DNA of 64,000 bases. Source: an uncultured Erysipelotrichaceae bacterium. GTDB lineage: Bacteria > Bacillota_I > Bacilli_A > RFN20 > CAG-826. The stretch covers positions 1 through 64,000 of the forward strand of contig CADBUI010000002.1 of NCBI GenBank assembly GCA_902797855.1. The letters run 5' to 3'. The notes beneath the pieces were generated by a model. That model worked only from the letters and a program-made list of their open reading frames with translations, searched no databases and had not been told where the DNA came from. Position 1 is the stretch's first letter. Each line of letters starts with the position of its first letter. Positions 40,312-49,346 of this stretch are shown piece by piece. Position numbers and translations under genes: made by a program.

Positions 40312-41376
40312 ATGAAAAATACAGTAAGCACAGTGCGAATCATCTGTGAAATTGGTGTTATCGCAGCCTTAGGATTCGTTTTTGATGAACTTCAAGGGAT
40401 TCTTTTTAAAGGAGTTTTCCCAAATGGAGGATCTATTGGATTTGCGATGGTTGTTGTTTTAGTCATGGCGTTCCGTAGAGGATTTTTACCAGCCATGTTA
40501 ACTGGTTTATTAATGGGATTACTTGATATCGCGACAAGCGCCTATATTCTCCATCCAGCCCAGTTGTTACTAGATTATATTTTGCCTTACGCTGTTGTTG
40601 GTCTTGTTGGATTGTTACGACCTCTATATGTAAAAAGCGATCAAAAAAGTACAAAGATTATGTGGCTTGCACTAGGCGCATTAATAGGCGGAATGCTTAA
40701 GTTTTTATCCCATTATTTAGCGGGTGTTATCTTTTGGGCAAACCCAGAAGATTTTGCTTGGAATTTGACCAGCATGAACCCATATTTATACTGCTTTATT
40801 TATAATATTGCCTTTATTGGTCCATCAATTATCCTTAGTGGTGGACTATTAATTACGATGTATTTATTAGCTCCTCAAATTCTTAATGATCAACCTATTA
40901 TTTCTGAAACTAAAATAGAAAAGAAAAATATTTATCCTTATGTTATCTCATCAGTCTTAGCGATTGTTGGTACGGCGGTATTTGTTATCTTCTTAGTAAG
41001 ATACATTCAAAGCTTTGAAAGCTATGAAGATGGTTCAGCCTTTGGTTATGATTTTGACCCAGATAGCTTAATACTATTTGTTCTTGGTTTATTTGTGATG
41101 GTTCTTGGAATTAATGCATTAATTGCATCTTTCTTAAAGAAATTTTCATATCTAAGAACAAGTCTAAATCTCTTATGTATTGTTGCGGCGTCTTTAATCT
41201 ATGGAATCGCTCGCTTAATTAGAATGTATGTGAAAGAGAAAGATCCAACCCAATATTGGATTTGGTTTGGTGTTGGAGTAGCTACCCTTGCTATATGTGG
41301 AACATTCTTTGCTCTTTCATTAATGAAGCATCTTAAAAACAAAAAAGAACCAAAAGCTATTCAAGAAGCAAATTAA
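40312..41376 (+). CDS. thiT: Thiamine ECF transporter S component ThiT with extra C-terminal membrane domain
   Basis: A 354-residue protein. Residues 1-200 match ThiT: six membrane helices with FKGVFPNGGSIGFAM, the MAFRRGFLPAMLTG motif for ECF interaction and QLLLDYILPYAVVG, which line the thiamine site. ThiT is normally about 180-200 residues. Here about 150 more residues (201-354) add four or so membrane helices with an acidic loop (DGSAFGYDFDPDS). The ECF energising subunits are not in the window. The start at 40312 uses GGAGG at 40299-40303; an upstream in-frame ATG at 40279 is in the expression platform. Confidence 0.88.
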   Translation: MKNTVSTVRIICEIGVIAALGFVFDELQGILFKGVFPNGGSIGFAMVVVLVMAFRRGFLPAMLTGLLMGLLDIATSAYILHPAQLLLDYILPYAVVGLVGLLRPLYVKSDQKSTKIMWLALGALIGGMLKFLSHYLAGVIFWANPEDFAWNLTSMNPYLYCFIYNIAFIGPSIILSGGLLITMYLLAPQILNDQPIISETKIEKKNIYPYVISSVLAIVGTAVFVIFLVRYIQSFESYEDGSAFGYDFDPDSLILFVLGLFVMVLGINALIASFLKKFSYLRTSLNLLCIVAASLIYGIARLIRMYVKEKDPTQYWIWFGVGVATLAICGTFFALSLMKHLKNKKEPKAIQEAN

Positions 41377-41444
41377 CTAACAACACTAGTTAATGAAAAA
41401 GATATTTATATATGTTATATTTCCTTTAAGGAAAATTATTAAAT

Positions 41445-42470
41445 ATGCCAAAAGAAAAGAAAACTAAAGAAGAAAAAGAAGTCACCAAAGAAGCTAGTGA
41501 AGAAAAAGTTGAACAAGATGTTATTATTCATCACGAAGATGAACTACGTTATGAATATTCTTCTAAATATTTAGAAGATATTGAACATTCTCGTTTAGCA
41601 TTTAATAAAAAGTTTAAAAAGAACAATTACTTTAAGTGGATTGTTTCCGCTATTGCGATTGGTATTTTAATATTTGCATTCCTAGGCGTTCCTAATATTG
41701 TTCCAAAAGGTGAAGGAAATTCAAATAATCCTCTCCAAATTGCATTAATGGTTTCTTTAGCGGTTATTTCTTTAGGAATCATGTTTGGTTATTCAATTTT
41801 CACAAAGAAATTGATTAACAAAAAAGCAAAAGAATATTTTGCAGAACTATATTCAAATATCACCTCATTTGTCTTTGAAGATGAAAGATATAAAGAAGTG
41901 GTGTGTGATTCTCAAAAGAGAATTGAAAAAATTCAATTTGATGAAAACTGTTTATTTAAAGATGTTTTTGATGTTGGTAGTAGAGCTACAACTGAATTTA
42001 CATACGAAGATATTCCAGTAATGCTTTGTGATTGTGCCGCCCAAATCAAAACTGATAAAAGAGCGAAACCCGTATTTGTGGGAAAATATGTTATTGCTCC
42101 TGCTAACTATGAAAGCGATGAGATTATCGCAATCTATGTTAAAGGAGATAAGAGATCTCTTCCTCCAACAAATTTAGATGAACTCAAATGTGTTTTAGAT
42201 AATGAACAGATTGCTATTTATTCAAATAGTTCATCGTGGAATAAAGTAGTTACTAGCAAAGTTAAAAACCTAATTCTTGCTATTTCTAAAGGTAAGTCAC
42301 TCGTGGATATTTCTATTTCAATTCGCTTAGGAAAGTGCTTTGTTTGCTTAGGATATGATGATGATTTAATGGTTTTACCATTAGAGCAACCATTTAATCC
42401 AAAACCAACCGAAGAATATAAAGAAGAATTGCTTAAAGTTATGTCATTAATTAAGGAGCTTAATAAATAA
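41445..42470 (+). CDS. Unknown membrane protein (possible DUF3137-like)
   Basis: A 341-residue protein with a charged N-terminus rich in lysine and glutamate (1-60), two membrane helices (about 66-85 and 98-120) separated by a short loop, and a soluble C-terminal domain of about 210 residues. The overall plan (two helices, then GKYVIAPA...) resembles DUF3137-type proteins, but I am not sure. Its stop overlaps the next ATG by one base (TAATG), so it is co-translated with the DUF402 protein. An AAGGAA site precedes it. Confidence 0.6.
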   Translation: MPKEKKTKEEKEVTKEASEEKVEQDVIIHHEDELRYEYSSKYLEDIEHSRLAFNKKFKKNNYFKWIVSAIAIGILIFAFLGVPNIVPKGEGNSNNPLQIALMVSLAVISLGIMFGYSIFTKKLINKKAKEYFAELYSNITSFVFEDERYKEVVCDSQKRIEKIQFDENCLFKDVFDVGSRATTEFTYEDIPVMLCDCAAQIKTDKRAKPVFVGKYVIAPANYESDEIIAIYVKGDKRSLPPTNLDELKCVLDNEQIAIYSNSSSWNKVVTSKVKNLILAISKGKSLVDISISIRLGKCFVCLGYDDDLMVLPLEQPFNPKPTEEYKEELLKVMSLIKELNK

Positions 42471-42997
42471 TGAATAATCTTTCTAACAGGTGGATTATTG
42501 TTCAAGCCTACAAACATAATGGAGAACTCCATCGTCAATGGAGCCATGGTTTTGTTGTTAGTGATGATGAAGATTATTTTGTTGTTGTTTCTGTTAGATC
42601 AAGCGTTATTGAAAATGATGGTCGTAAATGGCACACAAAAGAACCTGCTGTGTTTATTTTTCCTAAACATAAATGGTTTAATGTTATCGCCATGCTAAAA
42701 GATAATGGCATTGCCTACTATGTAAATATCGCTTCCCCAACTATCTACGACAAAGGATTCTTGAAATATATAGATTACGATTTAGATATTAAATTGTTTG
42801 CGGATGGATCCACTAAGTTACTCGATGAACAAGAATATAAAAAGCACGCTATTGAACAGGGATATAGTGCTGACATTGAAAAGAAACTAAATGAAGCTGT
42901 CGAGCAAGTTTATTCATTAATTAAAAATAAAAATTTCCCATTTGTGGATGGAGAAATTCTTAAATTATTCGAAAGTTTTAAAAATAAAACTAGATAA
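42470..42997 (+). CDS. DUF402 nucleoside di/triphosphatase (NtdP-like)
   Basis: A 175-residue protein with the DUF402 pattern of the NtdP (YgaC) group: VQAYKHNGELHRQW, TKEPAVFIFPKHKWFNVIAML, YYVNIASP and KYIDYDLDIKLFADGSTKLLDEQEY. These proteins bind Mg2+ through the acidic DYDLD cluster and hydrolyse nucleoside di- and triphosphates. It is soluble and about the same length as NtdP. It overlaps the previous gene by one base, and its last eight bases overlap the convergent FNR gene. Confidence 0.85.
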   Translation: MNNLSNRWIIVQAYKHNGELHRQWSHGFVVSDDEDYFVVVSVRSSVIENDGRKWHTKEPAVFIFPKHKWFNVIAMLKDNGIAYYVNIASPTIYDKGFLKYIDYDLDIKLFADGSTKLLDEQEYKKHAIEQGYSADIEKKLNEAVEQVYSLIKNKNFPFVDGEILKLFESFKNKTR

Positions 42998-43886
42998 TTA
43001 TATTAATGATTTTTCTAGCTTCTTCATTACCCGGGGCGATACGCCTCTTTTTATTTTCATAACTCGCTAAATCACCGATCGCAAATATATGTTCAGCTGC
43101 AAATAAATGTTCGTCAACTTTTACAAAATTAGCGTCATAATCAAGCTCAAATTGAGTGCTTGCAGGGATGTTTCCATAATTCACAAAAATGTAATCCACG
43201 GGAATATCTATGTGTTGTTTTGTTTCAACTTGTTCGATTATTAGAACCTTAGCAAGACCATTTTCTTTGGTGATACTATAAGGAACATAAGGTAGATAAA
43301 TCGCTAAATTTTTGCAACCTTTTATTGTTTCGGGATTACCTCTAAATTCAGTTCGTCTATGAATTAAAGAAATCCCATCAGAAATCTTTGATAGAGTCCT
43401 TGCCCAATCAAGCGCGGAATCCCCTCCACCTAATATTGCAACTTTTTTATTTTTTAGATGATTGTATTCTTTTATTGAATAGATGATATTTGGAGTGTTT
43501 TCTTCGCCTTCCACTCCCATTGGACGAGGTTTAGAAAATCCTAGACCTGTCGCTAAGGCAATATATTCAGAAACATAAGTTGCATCACTTGTGATAACCT
43601 TAACATCTTCTTTATATTTAGAAATAGATTGAACGGTAACGCTACATCTAACTTTATCGGGATCTATTTTAGACACGAGCAAAGCGATGTAATCTTTTGC
43701 TTTAATTGATTCTATTCCTGGAATATCAACAATATCTTTTTCCGGATATAGATTTATTAATTGACCACCAACATGGTCGCTAGATTCTAAAAGAAGGTAA
43801 TCAATTTCCTTCTCTTGACATAAAGAAGCAAGGTAAAGGCCGATAGGACCTGCACCAACAATTATAATTTTATGTTTCTTTTGCAT
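42990..43886 (-). CDS. Ferredoxin-NADP reductase, TrxR-like type (YumC-like)
   Basis: A 298-residue FAD/NADP enzyme: N-terminal FAD motif GAGPIGLYLA, the SSDHVGGQL stretch, the NADPH-binding GGGDSALDWA and SLIHRRTEFRGN, and a C-terminal AIGDLA. The CxxC of thioredoxin reductases is absent, which points to the FNR of Bacillota. It exchanges electrons between NADPH and ferredoxin or flavodoxin. It is shorter than the 325-350 usual for the type, so the C-terminal aromatic tail is missing. The ATG lies six bases past TATAAT. Confidence 0.85.
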   Translation of the reverse strand: MQKKHKIIIVGAGPIGLYLASLCQEKEIDYLLLESSDHVGGQLINLYPEKDIVDIPGIESIKAKDYIALLVSKIDPDKVRCSVTVQSISKYKEDVKVITSDATYVSEYIALATGLGFSKPRPMGVEGEENTPNIIYSIKEYNHLKNKKVAILGGGDSALDWARTLSKISDGISLIHRRTEFRGNPETIKGCKNLAIYLPYVPYSITKENGLAKVLIIEQVETKQHIDIPVDYIFVNYGNIPASTQFELDYDANFVKVDEHLFAAEHIFAIGDLASYENKKRRIAPGNEEARKIINIII

Positions 43887-43892
43887 GATATT

Positions 43893-43898
43893 ATTATA
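43893..43898 (-). promoter_or_regulatory. -10 element of the FNR gene
   Basis: TATAAT on the minus strand, six bases from the ATG at 43886; leaderless arrangement. It lies back to back with the TsaE promoter. Confidence 0.5.
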
Positions 43899-43915
43899 TA
43901 ATATTTCTTGCTATT

Positions 43916-43924
43916 TGCTATAAT
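43916..43924 (+). promoter_or_regulatory. Extended -10 promoter of tsaE-tsaB-rimI-tsaD
   Basis: TGC-TATAAT, an extended -10, followed by a GGAGGT ribosome site at 43930-43935 and a TTG start at 43942. Confidence 0.55.
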
Positions 43925-43941
43925 GTTTTGGAGGTAGTGCT

Positions 43942-44406
43942 TTGAAGTATACAGTTGTATCCACAAGTGAAGAATTCACCAAAGAGTTTGCTAAAAAAAT
44001 CGCTAGCAAGTTAAAAGTTGGTGGCATTGTTTTACTTACAGGCGATTTAGGCGCAGGTAAAACTACTTTTGTTGGTGGAGCGCTTGAATATTTTGGGTAT
44101 AAAGAACACGTTATTTCTCCTACTTTCAATATTTTAAAATGTTATTTTGAAGTTAATCCTCCTATTTACCATATTGATGCCTATCGATTGGAAGGACAAA
44201 ATATCGACATTGGTTTAGAGGAATATATTGAGGGAAATGGTATTTGTTTCATTGAATGGCCTATTTTCATTATGAAAATAATCCCAGAAAATCATCTCAC
44301 TATTTCAATTAAACGACTTGATGACACCACTCGTTCAATTACACTTGAGGATCATTGTGGTAAATATGATCATCTTATTGATGAACTTAGAGAGGAGGCG
44401 TTCTAA
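43942..44406 (+). CDS. tsaE: tRNA t6A threonylcarbamoylation ATPase TsaE
   Basis: A 154-residue P-loop protein with Walker A GDLGAGKTTF and the conserved SPTFNILKCY and HIDAYRLEG segments. It works with TsaB and TsaD to make t6A at position 37 of tRNAs that read ANN codons. The start is TTG at 43942, well spaced from GGAGGT; no better ATG exists. The stop overlaps tsaB by one base. Confidence 0.95.
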   Translation: MKYTVVSTSEEFTKEFAKKIASKLKVGGIVLLTGDLGAGKTTFVGGALEYFGYKEHVISPTFNILKCYFEVNPPIYHIDAYRLEGQNIDIGLEEYIEGNGICFIEWPIFIMKIIPENHLTISIKRLDDTTRSITLEDHCGKYDHLIDELREEAF

Positions 44407-44999
44407 TGTATCAACTTTTACTTGATAGTGCGAATAAACTTCTCCTTGTAGGTCTTGCTAAGGATAAAAAAGTCATCGATGTAATTTGCTACGAAGCTTG
44501 GCAAAGACAATCTGAAATGATGGTTCCTGAAATTGATAACATTATGAGAAGAAATAATGTTTCAAAAAAGGATATCGATGCAATTGTTGTGGGTATTGGA
44601 CCTGGCTCATATACCGGCACTAGAATTGCGATAACAATCGCTAAAACAATGGGCTATGCCCTTAAATGTAAGGTCTATAAAGCATCATCGCTTTCTTTAT
44701 TTAGAACACCAAAAGAGGCGACTATCTGCTTGTTAAATGCTCGTTCAGGCCGTTCTTACTTTGCCGTTTATCTTGATAATAAAGTTATTGAAAAAGACCA
44801 AGTTTTAGAAAATGACGAAGTGAAAAAATATATCGAATCGCATCCTAACTATGTTGTAGCAGGAGAATGTGAGCATCTTGGAATAACTTCCGCTCCTTTT
44901 GATTTAGCAAGAGAACTCGTTAGTAGTATTAACGAAGAAAATCTTGTTGATAATTTATTCAAATTAGATCCAATGTATCTAAAGGATTTATATAAATGA
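44406..44999 (+). CDS. tsaB: tRNA t6A threonylcarbamoyladenosine synthesis protein TsaB
   Basis: A 197-residue ASKHA-fold protein of the TsaB family, with the conserved GIGPGSYTGTRIAITIAK segment and the LLNARSGRSYFAVY region. It is a partner of TsaD. It starts in a TAATG overlap with tsaE and stops with TGA inside the rimI start (ATGA). That TGA stop supports the standard genetic code. Length is slightly shorter than the common 220-230. Confidence 0.93.
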   Translation: MYQLLLDSANKLLLVGLAKDKKVIDVICYEAWQRQSEMMVPEIDNIMRRNNVSKKDIDAIVVGIGPGSYTGTRIAITIAKTMGYALKCKVYKASSLSLFRTPKEATICLLNARSGRSYFAVYLDNKVIEKDQVLENDEVKKYIESHPNYVVAGECEHLGITSAPFDLARELVSSINEENLVDNLFKLDPMYLKDLYK

Positions 45000-45445
45000 T
45001 AACGATTCGCGAAATGACTAGTAATGATTTAGAAAGCGTTTTATCTATTGAGAACGAATGTTTTCGTGAACCTTATAAACTATCTGATTTAGAATATGAA
45101 TTAAATGAAAATCCAGTTAATAAAATGCTTGTAGCAATTGATGATGATAAGGTTGTTGGATTTATTGACTATATGATCACATTTAATTCAAGTACAATAA
45201 CTCAAATTGCTGTTACTTCTTCTTATAGAAGAAAAGGTGTCGCTACAAAGTTACTAAATGCGATGGTTGAATCATTTCCAAAAGATATCGAAGATAAAGT
45301 TGAAACTATTACTTTGGAAGTAAGAGCATCAAATTTAGGAGCGATTAAATTATATGAATCATTTGGATTTGAAAAAGTGATTATTAAACCTAAGTATTAT
45401 AAAGATTTTGAAGACGCCATATACATGGTAATGAGGTTGATATAA
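44996..45445 (+). CDS. rimI: Ribosomal protein S18-alanine N-acetyltransferase RimI-like
   Basis: A 149-residue GNAT acetyltransferase with the acetyl-CoA-binding motif SSYRRKGVATKLLN (R/Q-x-x-G-x-A/G) and ASNLGAIKLYESFGFE. In this gene order (tsaE-tsaB-rimI-tsaD) it is the RimI-type protein, which acetylates the N-terminal alanine of S18; the real substrate could differ. It overlaps tsaB (ATGA) and tsaD (one base). Confidence 0.9.
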   Translation: MITIREMTSNDLESVLSIENECFREPYKLSDLEYELNENPVNKMLVAIDDDKVVGFIDYMITFNSSTITQIAVTSSYRRKGVATKLLNAMVESFPKDIEDKVETITLEVRASNLGAIKLYESFGFEKVIIKPKYYKDFEDAIYMVMRLI

Positions 45446-46458
45446 TGGCAACGATATTAGCGTTAGAATCAAGTTGTGATGAAACAAGTATTGCTATCAC
45501 TAAAGACGGCAAACTTTTAAGCAATGTCGTCGCTACACAAATCAAAATGCATCAGCAATTTGGTGGGGTTATGCCTGAGGTTGCTTCTAGATTACACTGC
45601 GAAAACATTTTATTTGTTCTTGATGAAGCTCTTAGAGAAGCAAACGTCTCATTAGAAGAAATTGATGCCTTTGCTTTTACAAGAGGTCCAGGACTTATTG
45701 GAGCGCTTCATGTAGGCATGCAAATGGCTAAAACACTAGCGATGTTATATGAAAAACCATTAATTCCTGTTCATCATTTAGCGGGACATATATACGCAAA
45801 TGAATATATTGAAGGACTCAAATTCCCTCTTCTATCAATTGTTGTTAGTGGTGGTAATACTGAGTTTGTTTATATGAAAGAATCGATGGATTTTGAAATC
45901 ATTGGTGAAACAAAAGATGACGCCATCGGAGAATGCTTTGATAAAGTAGCAAGAACTGTTGGACTTCCTTATCCAGGAGGTATCCCAATTGATAAGTTAT
46001 CTAAGGAAGGTAAACATACATATGATTTACCAAGTCCGCTTCATGACGGCTCGCTTAATTTCTCCTATTCTGGACTTAAAACTGCTGTCATTAACTTGGT
46101 TAATAATGAAAAAGCTAGAGGTAATGAAATTAGAATTCCTGACTTATGTAAATCATTCCAAGATGTTGCAGTAGGAATGGTTATGGATAGACTAAACAAG
46201 GCTCTTGAAAGATATGATGTTAAACAAGTCGTTCTTGCTGGAGGAGTATCTGCAAACTCTTACTTAAGAGAACAGATGCATAAGAGACTAGATAATAGTC
46301 CAATTGATTTAATTGTTCCACCTATTTGGTGTACGACAGATAACGCAGCTATGATTGCAAAAATTGCTGAGCATTTATATGAAATGAAAGTATTTGCTCC
46401 ATTAACAATTTCTTGCGACCCTAATTGGCGCATTGATAAATATAAAATTTACCAATAG
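45445..46458 (+). CDS. tsaD: tRNA t6A transferase TsaD
   Basis: A 337-residue Kae1/Qri7/TsaD family protein. ESSCDETSIAI starts the ASKHA fold, VHHLAGHIYAN carries the metal-binding histidines, and VVSGGNTEFVY and LAGGVSANSYLR are conserved. It transfers the threonylcarbamoyl group to A37 of tRNA. It is the last gene of the conserved t6A cluster, with asnS 21 bases further on. Confidence 0.96.
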   Translation: MATILALESSCDETSIAITKDGKLLSNVVATQIKMHQQFGGVMPEVASRLHCENILFVLDEALREANVSLEEIDAFAFTRGPGLIGALHVGMQMAKTLAMLYEKPLIPVHHLAGHIYANEYIEGLKFPLLSIVVSGGNTEFVYMKESMDFEIIGETKDDAIGECFDKVARTVGLPYPGGIPIDKLSKEGKHTYDLPSPLHDGSLNFSYSGLKTAVINLVNNEKARGNEIRIPDLCKSFQDVAVGMVMDRLNKALERYDVKQVVLAGGVSANSYLREQMHKRLDNSPIDLIVPPIWCTTDNAAMIAKIAEHLYEMKVFAPLTISCDPNWRIDKYKIYQ

Positions 46459-46479
46459 AATATTTAGCGAGGTAACAAA

Positions 46480-47958
46480 ATGGAAACTTATGGTATTTTA
46501 ATCAGCGACGTTTATGAACTTCTTGCATTAGCAAATGAAGAACCTCATGAATGTGGCTGTCATCATGATCATGAAGAAGATCAAGAATGTGAATGCGGAC
46601 ATCATCACGATGACCCAAGAGATCAAATTCGTGAACTTGTTGATAATGAAGTAATTGTTCAAGGTTGGGTTAGAACTAACCGTGATAATGGACAAATTGG
46701 TTTTATCGCTTTAAACGATGGAACTTGTTTTAAAAATGTTCAATTAGTCTACGATGCAAAAATCGTCAAAGACTATAAAGGATTAAGCCATATCAATACT
46801 GGTGCTGCTATTGAAGTACTTGGTAAACTTGTACTCACCCCAGAAGCTAAACAACCATTTGAAATTAACGTTAAAGAATATCGTTTACTTGGTGAAGTTG
46901 ATCCTGATTATCCACTTCAAAAGAAACGCCATTCAATGGAGTTCCTACGTGATATTGCTCATCTTAGACCTCGCGCAAATACATTCAATGGTGTCTTTAG
47001 AGTAAGAAACGCTTTATCGATGGCAATCCATGAATTCTTCCAACAAAATGGATTCATGTATGTTCATACACCTATCATCACAGGTAATGATGCTGAAGGC
47101 GCTGGTGAAACATTCTATGTTGTCACTAAAGATAAAGATCCAGCAGCATTCTTTGGTAAGCCAGTTACTCTTTCAGTTTCTGGTCAACTTCATGTTGAAG
47201 CATTTGCATTAGCCTTCCGTGATGTTTATACTTTTGGACCTACATTTAGAGCCGAGCATTCAAATACTACTAAACACGCATCCGAATTCTGGATGATTGA
47301 ACCTGAAATTGCTTTTGCAGATTTAGAAGATGATATGGATTTAATTGAATCCTGCATTAAATATTGCATCAACTATGTGCTCACAAATTGCCCAGATGAA
47401 ATGGTATTCTTCAATGAATTCGTCGATAAATCGCTTGTGTCTAGATTAACTGACGTGGTTAATAGTGATTTCAAACGCATGACATACACTGATGCAATTG
47501 AAGAACTTAAATATGCAGTTGAACATGGTCACGAATTTGAAAACAAGAATATCTATTGGGGTATGGATTTACAATCCGAACACGAAAGATATCTTTCTGA
47601 ACAAGTTGTTAAAGGACCAGTCTTTGTAACTGATTATCCAAGAGAACAAAAAGCTTTCTATATGAGACTTAATGATGATGGAAAGACAGTTGCAGCATGT
47701 GACCTTCTTGTTCCATATGTCGGTGAACTTGTTGGAGGTTCTCAAAGAGAAGAACGATATGACCTTCTTAAAAAGAGAATGGAAGAAGTCGGAAACCTTA
47801 AAGGACTTGAATGGTATCTTGACCTTCGTAAATATGGTGGTTGTAAGCACGCTGGATTTGGAATTGGCTTTGACCGCTTAATTATGTATTGCACCGGTGT
47901 TCAAAACATTCGTGATGTCCAACCATTCCCAAGAACAAGCGATCCAATTAAATATTAA
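46480..47958 (+). CDS. asnS: Asparagine-tRNA ligase with His/Cys-rich N-terminal extension
   Basis: A 492-residue class IIb aminoacyl-tRNA synthetase. The OB-fold anticodon domain is [24 protein letters not shown]; class II motifs are the [27 protein letters not shown] region, [21 protein letters not shown] and the GFGIGFDRL motif 3. An unusual N-terminal extension (1-50) has four cysteines and seven histidines between residues 23 and 43, in two similar clusters (HECGCHH and ECECGHHH). AsnRS is normally about 430-465 residues and lacks this. A GCGAGGT site precedes the ATG. A 50-residue protein follows. Confidence 0.94.
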   Translation: METYGILISDVYELLALANEEPHECGCHHDHEEDQECECGHHHDDPRDQIRELVDNEVIVQGWVRTNRDNGQIGFIALNDGTCFKNVQLVYDAKIVKDYKGLSHINTGAAIEVLGKLVLTPEAKQPFEINVKEYRLLGEVDPDYPLQKKRHSMEFLRDIAHLRPRANTFNGVFRVRNALSMAIHEFFQQNGFMYVHTPIITGNDAEGAGETFYVVTKDKDPAAFFGKPVTLSVSGQLHVEAFALAFRDVYTFGPTFRAEHSNTTKHASEFWMIEPEIAFADLEDDMDLIESCIKYCINYVLTNCPDEMVFFNEFVDKSLVSRLTDVVNSDFKRMTYTDAIEELKYAVEHGHEFENKNIYWGMDLQSEHERYLSEQVVKGPVFVTDYPREQKAFYMRLNDDGKTVAACDLLVPYVGELVGGSQREERYDLLKKRMEEVGNLKGLEWYLDLRKYGGCKHAGFGIGFDRLIMYCTGVQNIRDVQPFPRTSDPIKY

Positions 47959-47975
47959 TTGAGTGAGGTTATTTT

Positions 47976-48128
47976 ATGGAAGAAAATGAAGCAAATAATG
48001 TCTCTGGAAGTGAGATTAAACAACAAAGAAGCAACAACCGTGTGTTTGCGTTCTTCCTTATTTTAGATTTAGTTTTACTAGGTTTAATAATATACGAAAT
48101 AATCGCCCTCGCAATGGGAATTAAATAG
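47976..48128 (+). CDS. Small single-pass membrane protein
   Basis: A 50-residue frame starting MEENEANNVSGSEIKQQ: a polar N-terminal half, a membrane helix of about 21 residues (FAFFLILDLVLLGLIIYEII), and a short tail. A GTGAGGT ribosome site lies six to ten bases before the ATG, and the frame ends just before a strong terminator, so it looks like a real last gene of the asnS transcript. The function is unknown. Confidence 0.65.
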   Translation: MEENEANNVSGSEIKQQRSNNRVFAFFLILDLVLLGLIIYEIIALAMGIK

Positions 48129-48143
48129 AACTATTTTCTAAAG

Positions 48144-48174
48144 AAAATACTTAGCGATTCGCTAAGTATTTTTC
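48144..48174. terminator. Bidirectional terminator
   Basis: AAATACTTAGCG (48145-48156), ATT loop, CGCTAAGTATTT (48160-48171): twelve perfect pairs flanked by A's and T's, shared by convergent genes. Confidence 0.85.
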
Positions 48175-48175
48175 A

Positions 48176-48904
48176 TTATTGTTGATTAATATTATTTGCT
48201 GGTGGATTAGTTGGTTGGTTATCAGGATTTTCAGCATTAATTGGTGCGACAGGAGCGCTATTTGGATCATAGTTTTCTAAGCTCTTATTAAATACTGATT
48301 TACAGAGTTTCATAAGCGCATATGAACGAGCGATATAAGCTTGCACTGCAAGTAGATACCAGACTCCACCTACTAGGATTGATGGAACAAACATATATGA
48401 ACCCCAGGCAAGATTTGACCAGTGAGGAGTGTCATAAGTTCCATCGGGGAATTGAACGAGGTTTGGCCATTTAAGCATGAACCATTTCGCACCGCTTTCA
48501 TCTGTATGAATCATTCCACCCCAATCAAAGTCATACATTAATGTTCTAAAACCTGTTTCTTCATTTCCGAATGGATTAAATCCCCAGGTATTATTGATTA
48601 AGCAACATAAAAGAAGCATTAATGAACCAAAGGCAATTATTAATAGAGGAATCCAAGATTGTTTTAATAAAACACGTCTACTTTTCTTTAGACCAAATCT
48701 AAATAATTTTCTCTCGTTACTAATTACACCAGTAACTACAACATCATGGATTAAATCGTCAGCTTTTTTGCCTTCCCATTTCATGATCTTTTTAACAAGA
48801 ATTCCAATTAGCCCAATGATGACGAAAAGTAAAACTAATACGATAACTAAGGCGATAATTAATCTACGAGAATCTTCAGAGAAGATAGAGACAAAACTAT
48901 TCAT
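48176..48904 (-). CDS. Unknown membrane protein
   Basis: A 242-residue protein with three hydrophobic segments: one near the N-terminus (about 18-38), one about 84-104 and one about 170-190. A tryptophan-rich extracytoplasmic loop lies between the last two, and an Asn/Pro-rich tail ends the protein. I do not recognise a family. It overlaps the upstream gene (48897-49331) by eight bases and shares a transcript with it. Its general plan (helix, long loop, helix, Asn/Gln/Pro tail) recalls the membrane protein at 13747-14880. Confidence 0.6.
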   Translation of the reverse strand: MNSFVSIFSEDSRRLIIALVIVLVLLFVIIGLIGILVKKIMKWEGKKADDLIHDVVVTGVISNERKLFRFGLKKSRRVLLKQSWIPLLIIAFGSLMLLLCCLINNTWGFNPFGNEETGFRTLMYDFDWGGMIHTDESGAKWFMLKWPNLVQFPDGTYDTPHWSNLAWGSYMFVPSILVGGVWYLLAVQAYIARSYALMKLCKSVFNKSLENYDPNSAPVAPINAENPDNQPTNPPANNINQQ

Positions 48905-49331
48905 TGTCGTCTTTACCTCCTGTTGTGAGTTCTTGATATTCGCCCTCGATTAGTTCAGGTTCTTTTTGTGGAAGAGGTTGAACGTTATTATTTGGTAGTT
49001 GATTTGCACTTAAAACAGTTCCATCTGGAGCCATGGTTCCAGGTTGAACATTCGCGCCTTGGATAATGAAAATATTTTGGGATTGAGGCATTGCTGGTTG
49101 AGTATTAAGTTGAGCGTTTTGTTTAGCAAGCAAAATTTCTTTAGCTCTAACATCTTCAGCGAGATCTCCAAATGGAGTGCCACCTTTAAAGAAGATAATT
49201 AAAGTTCTAAGCGCTTCATAAATAGCAAGTCCAAAACAATAAACAGCGTATAAAGCTAAAACTAAAAGGATGAGTGGTGAAAGAATTGTATATAAAACAC
49301 CATATCCAATTGTTTTAAGAAAACCCATCAT
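48897..49331 (-). CDS. Unknown membrane protein with Gln/Pro-rich tail
   Basis: A 144-residue protein: a hydrophobic N-terminal region of 35-50 residues with probably two close helices, then a polar, Gln/Asn/Pro-rich tail of about 90 residues that is likely disordered. No family is recognised. It lies between the membrane protein at 49347 and that at 48176 on the same strand with small spacing or overlap, so the three form an operon. Confidence 0.6.
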   Translation of the reverse strand: MMGFLKTIGYGVLYTILSPLILLVLALYAVYCFGLAIYEALRTLIIFFKGGTPFGDLAEDVRAKEILLAKQNAQLNTQPAMPQSQNIFIIQGANVQPGTMAPDGTVLSANQLPNNNVQPLPQKEPELIEGEYQELTTGGKDDNE

Positions 49332-49346
49332 AGTGCTTTTATTGTA

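Noticed and set aside
41372-41394. Perfect 8-bp hairpin ATTAACTA/TAGTTAAT at the end of thiT.
   Set aside because: All A/T-rich, without a T run, so too weak to call a terminator; it may just be composition.
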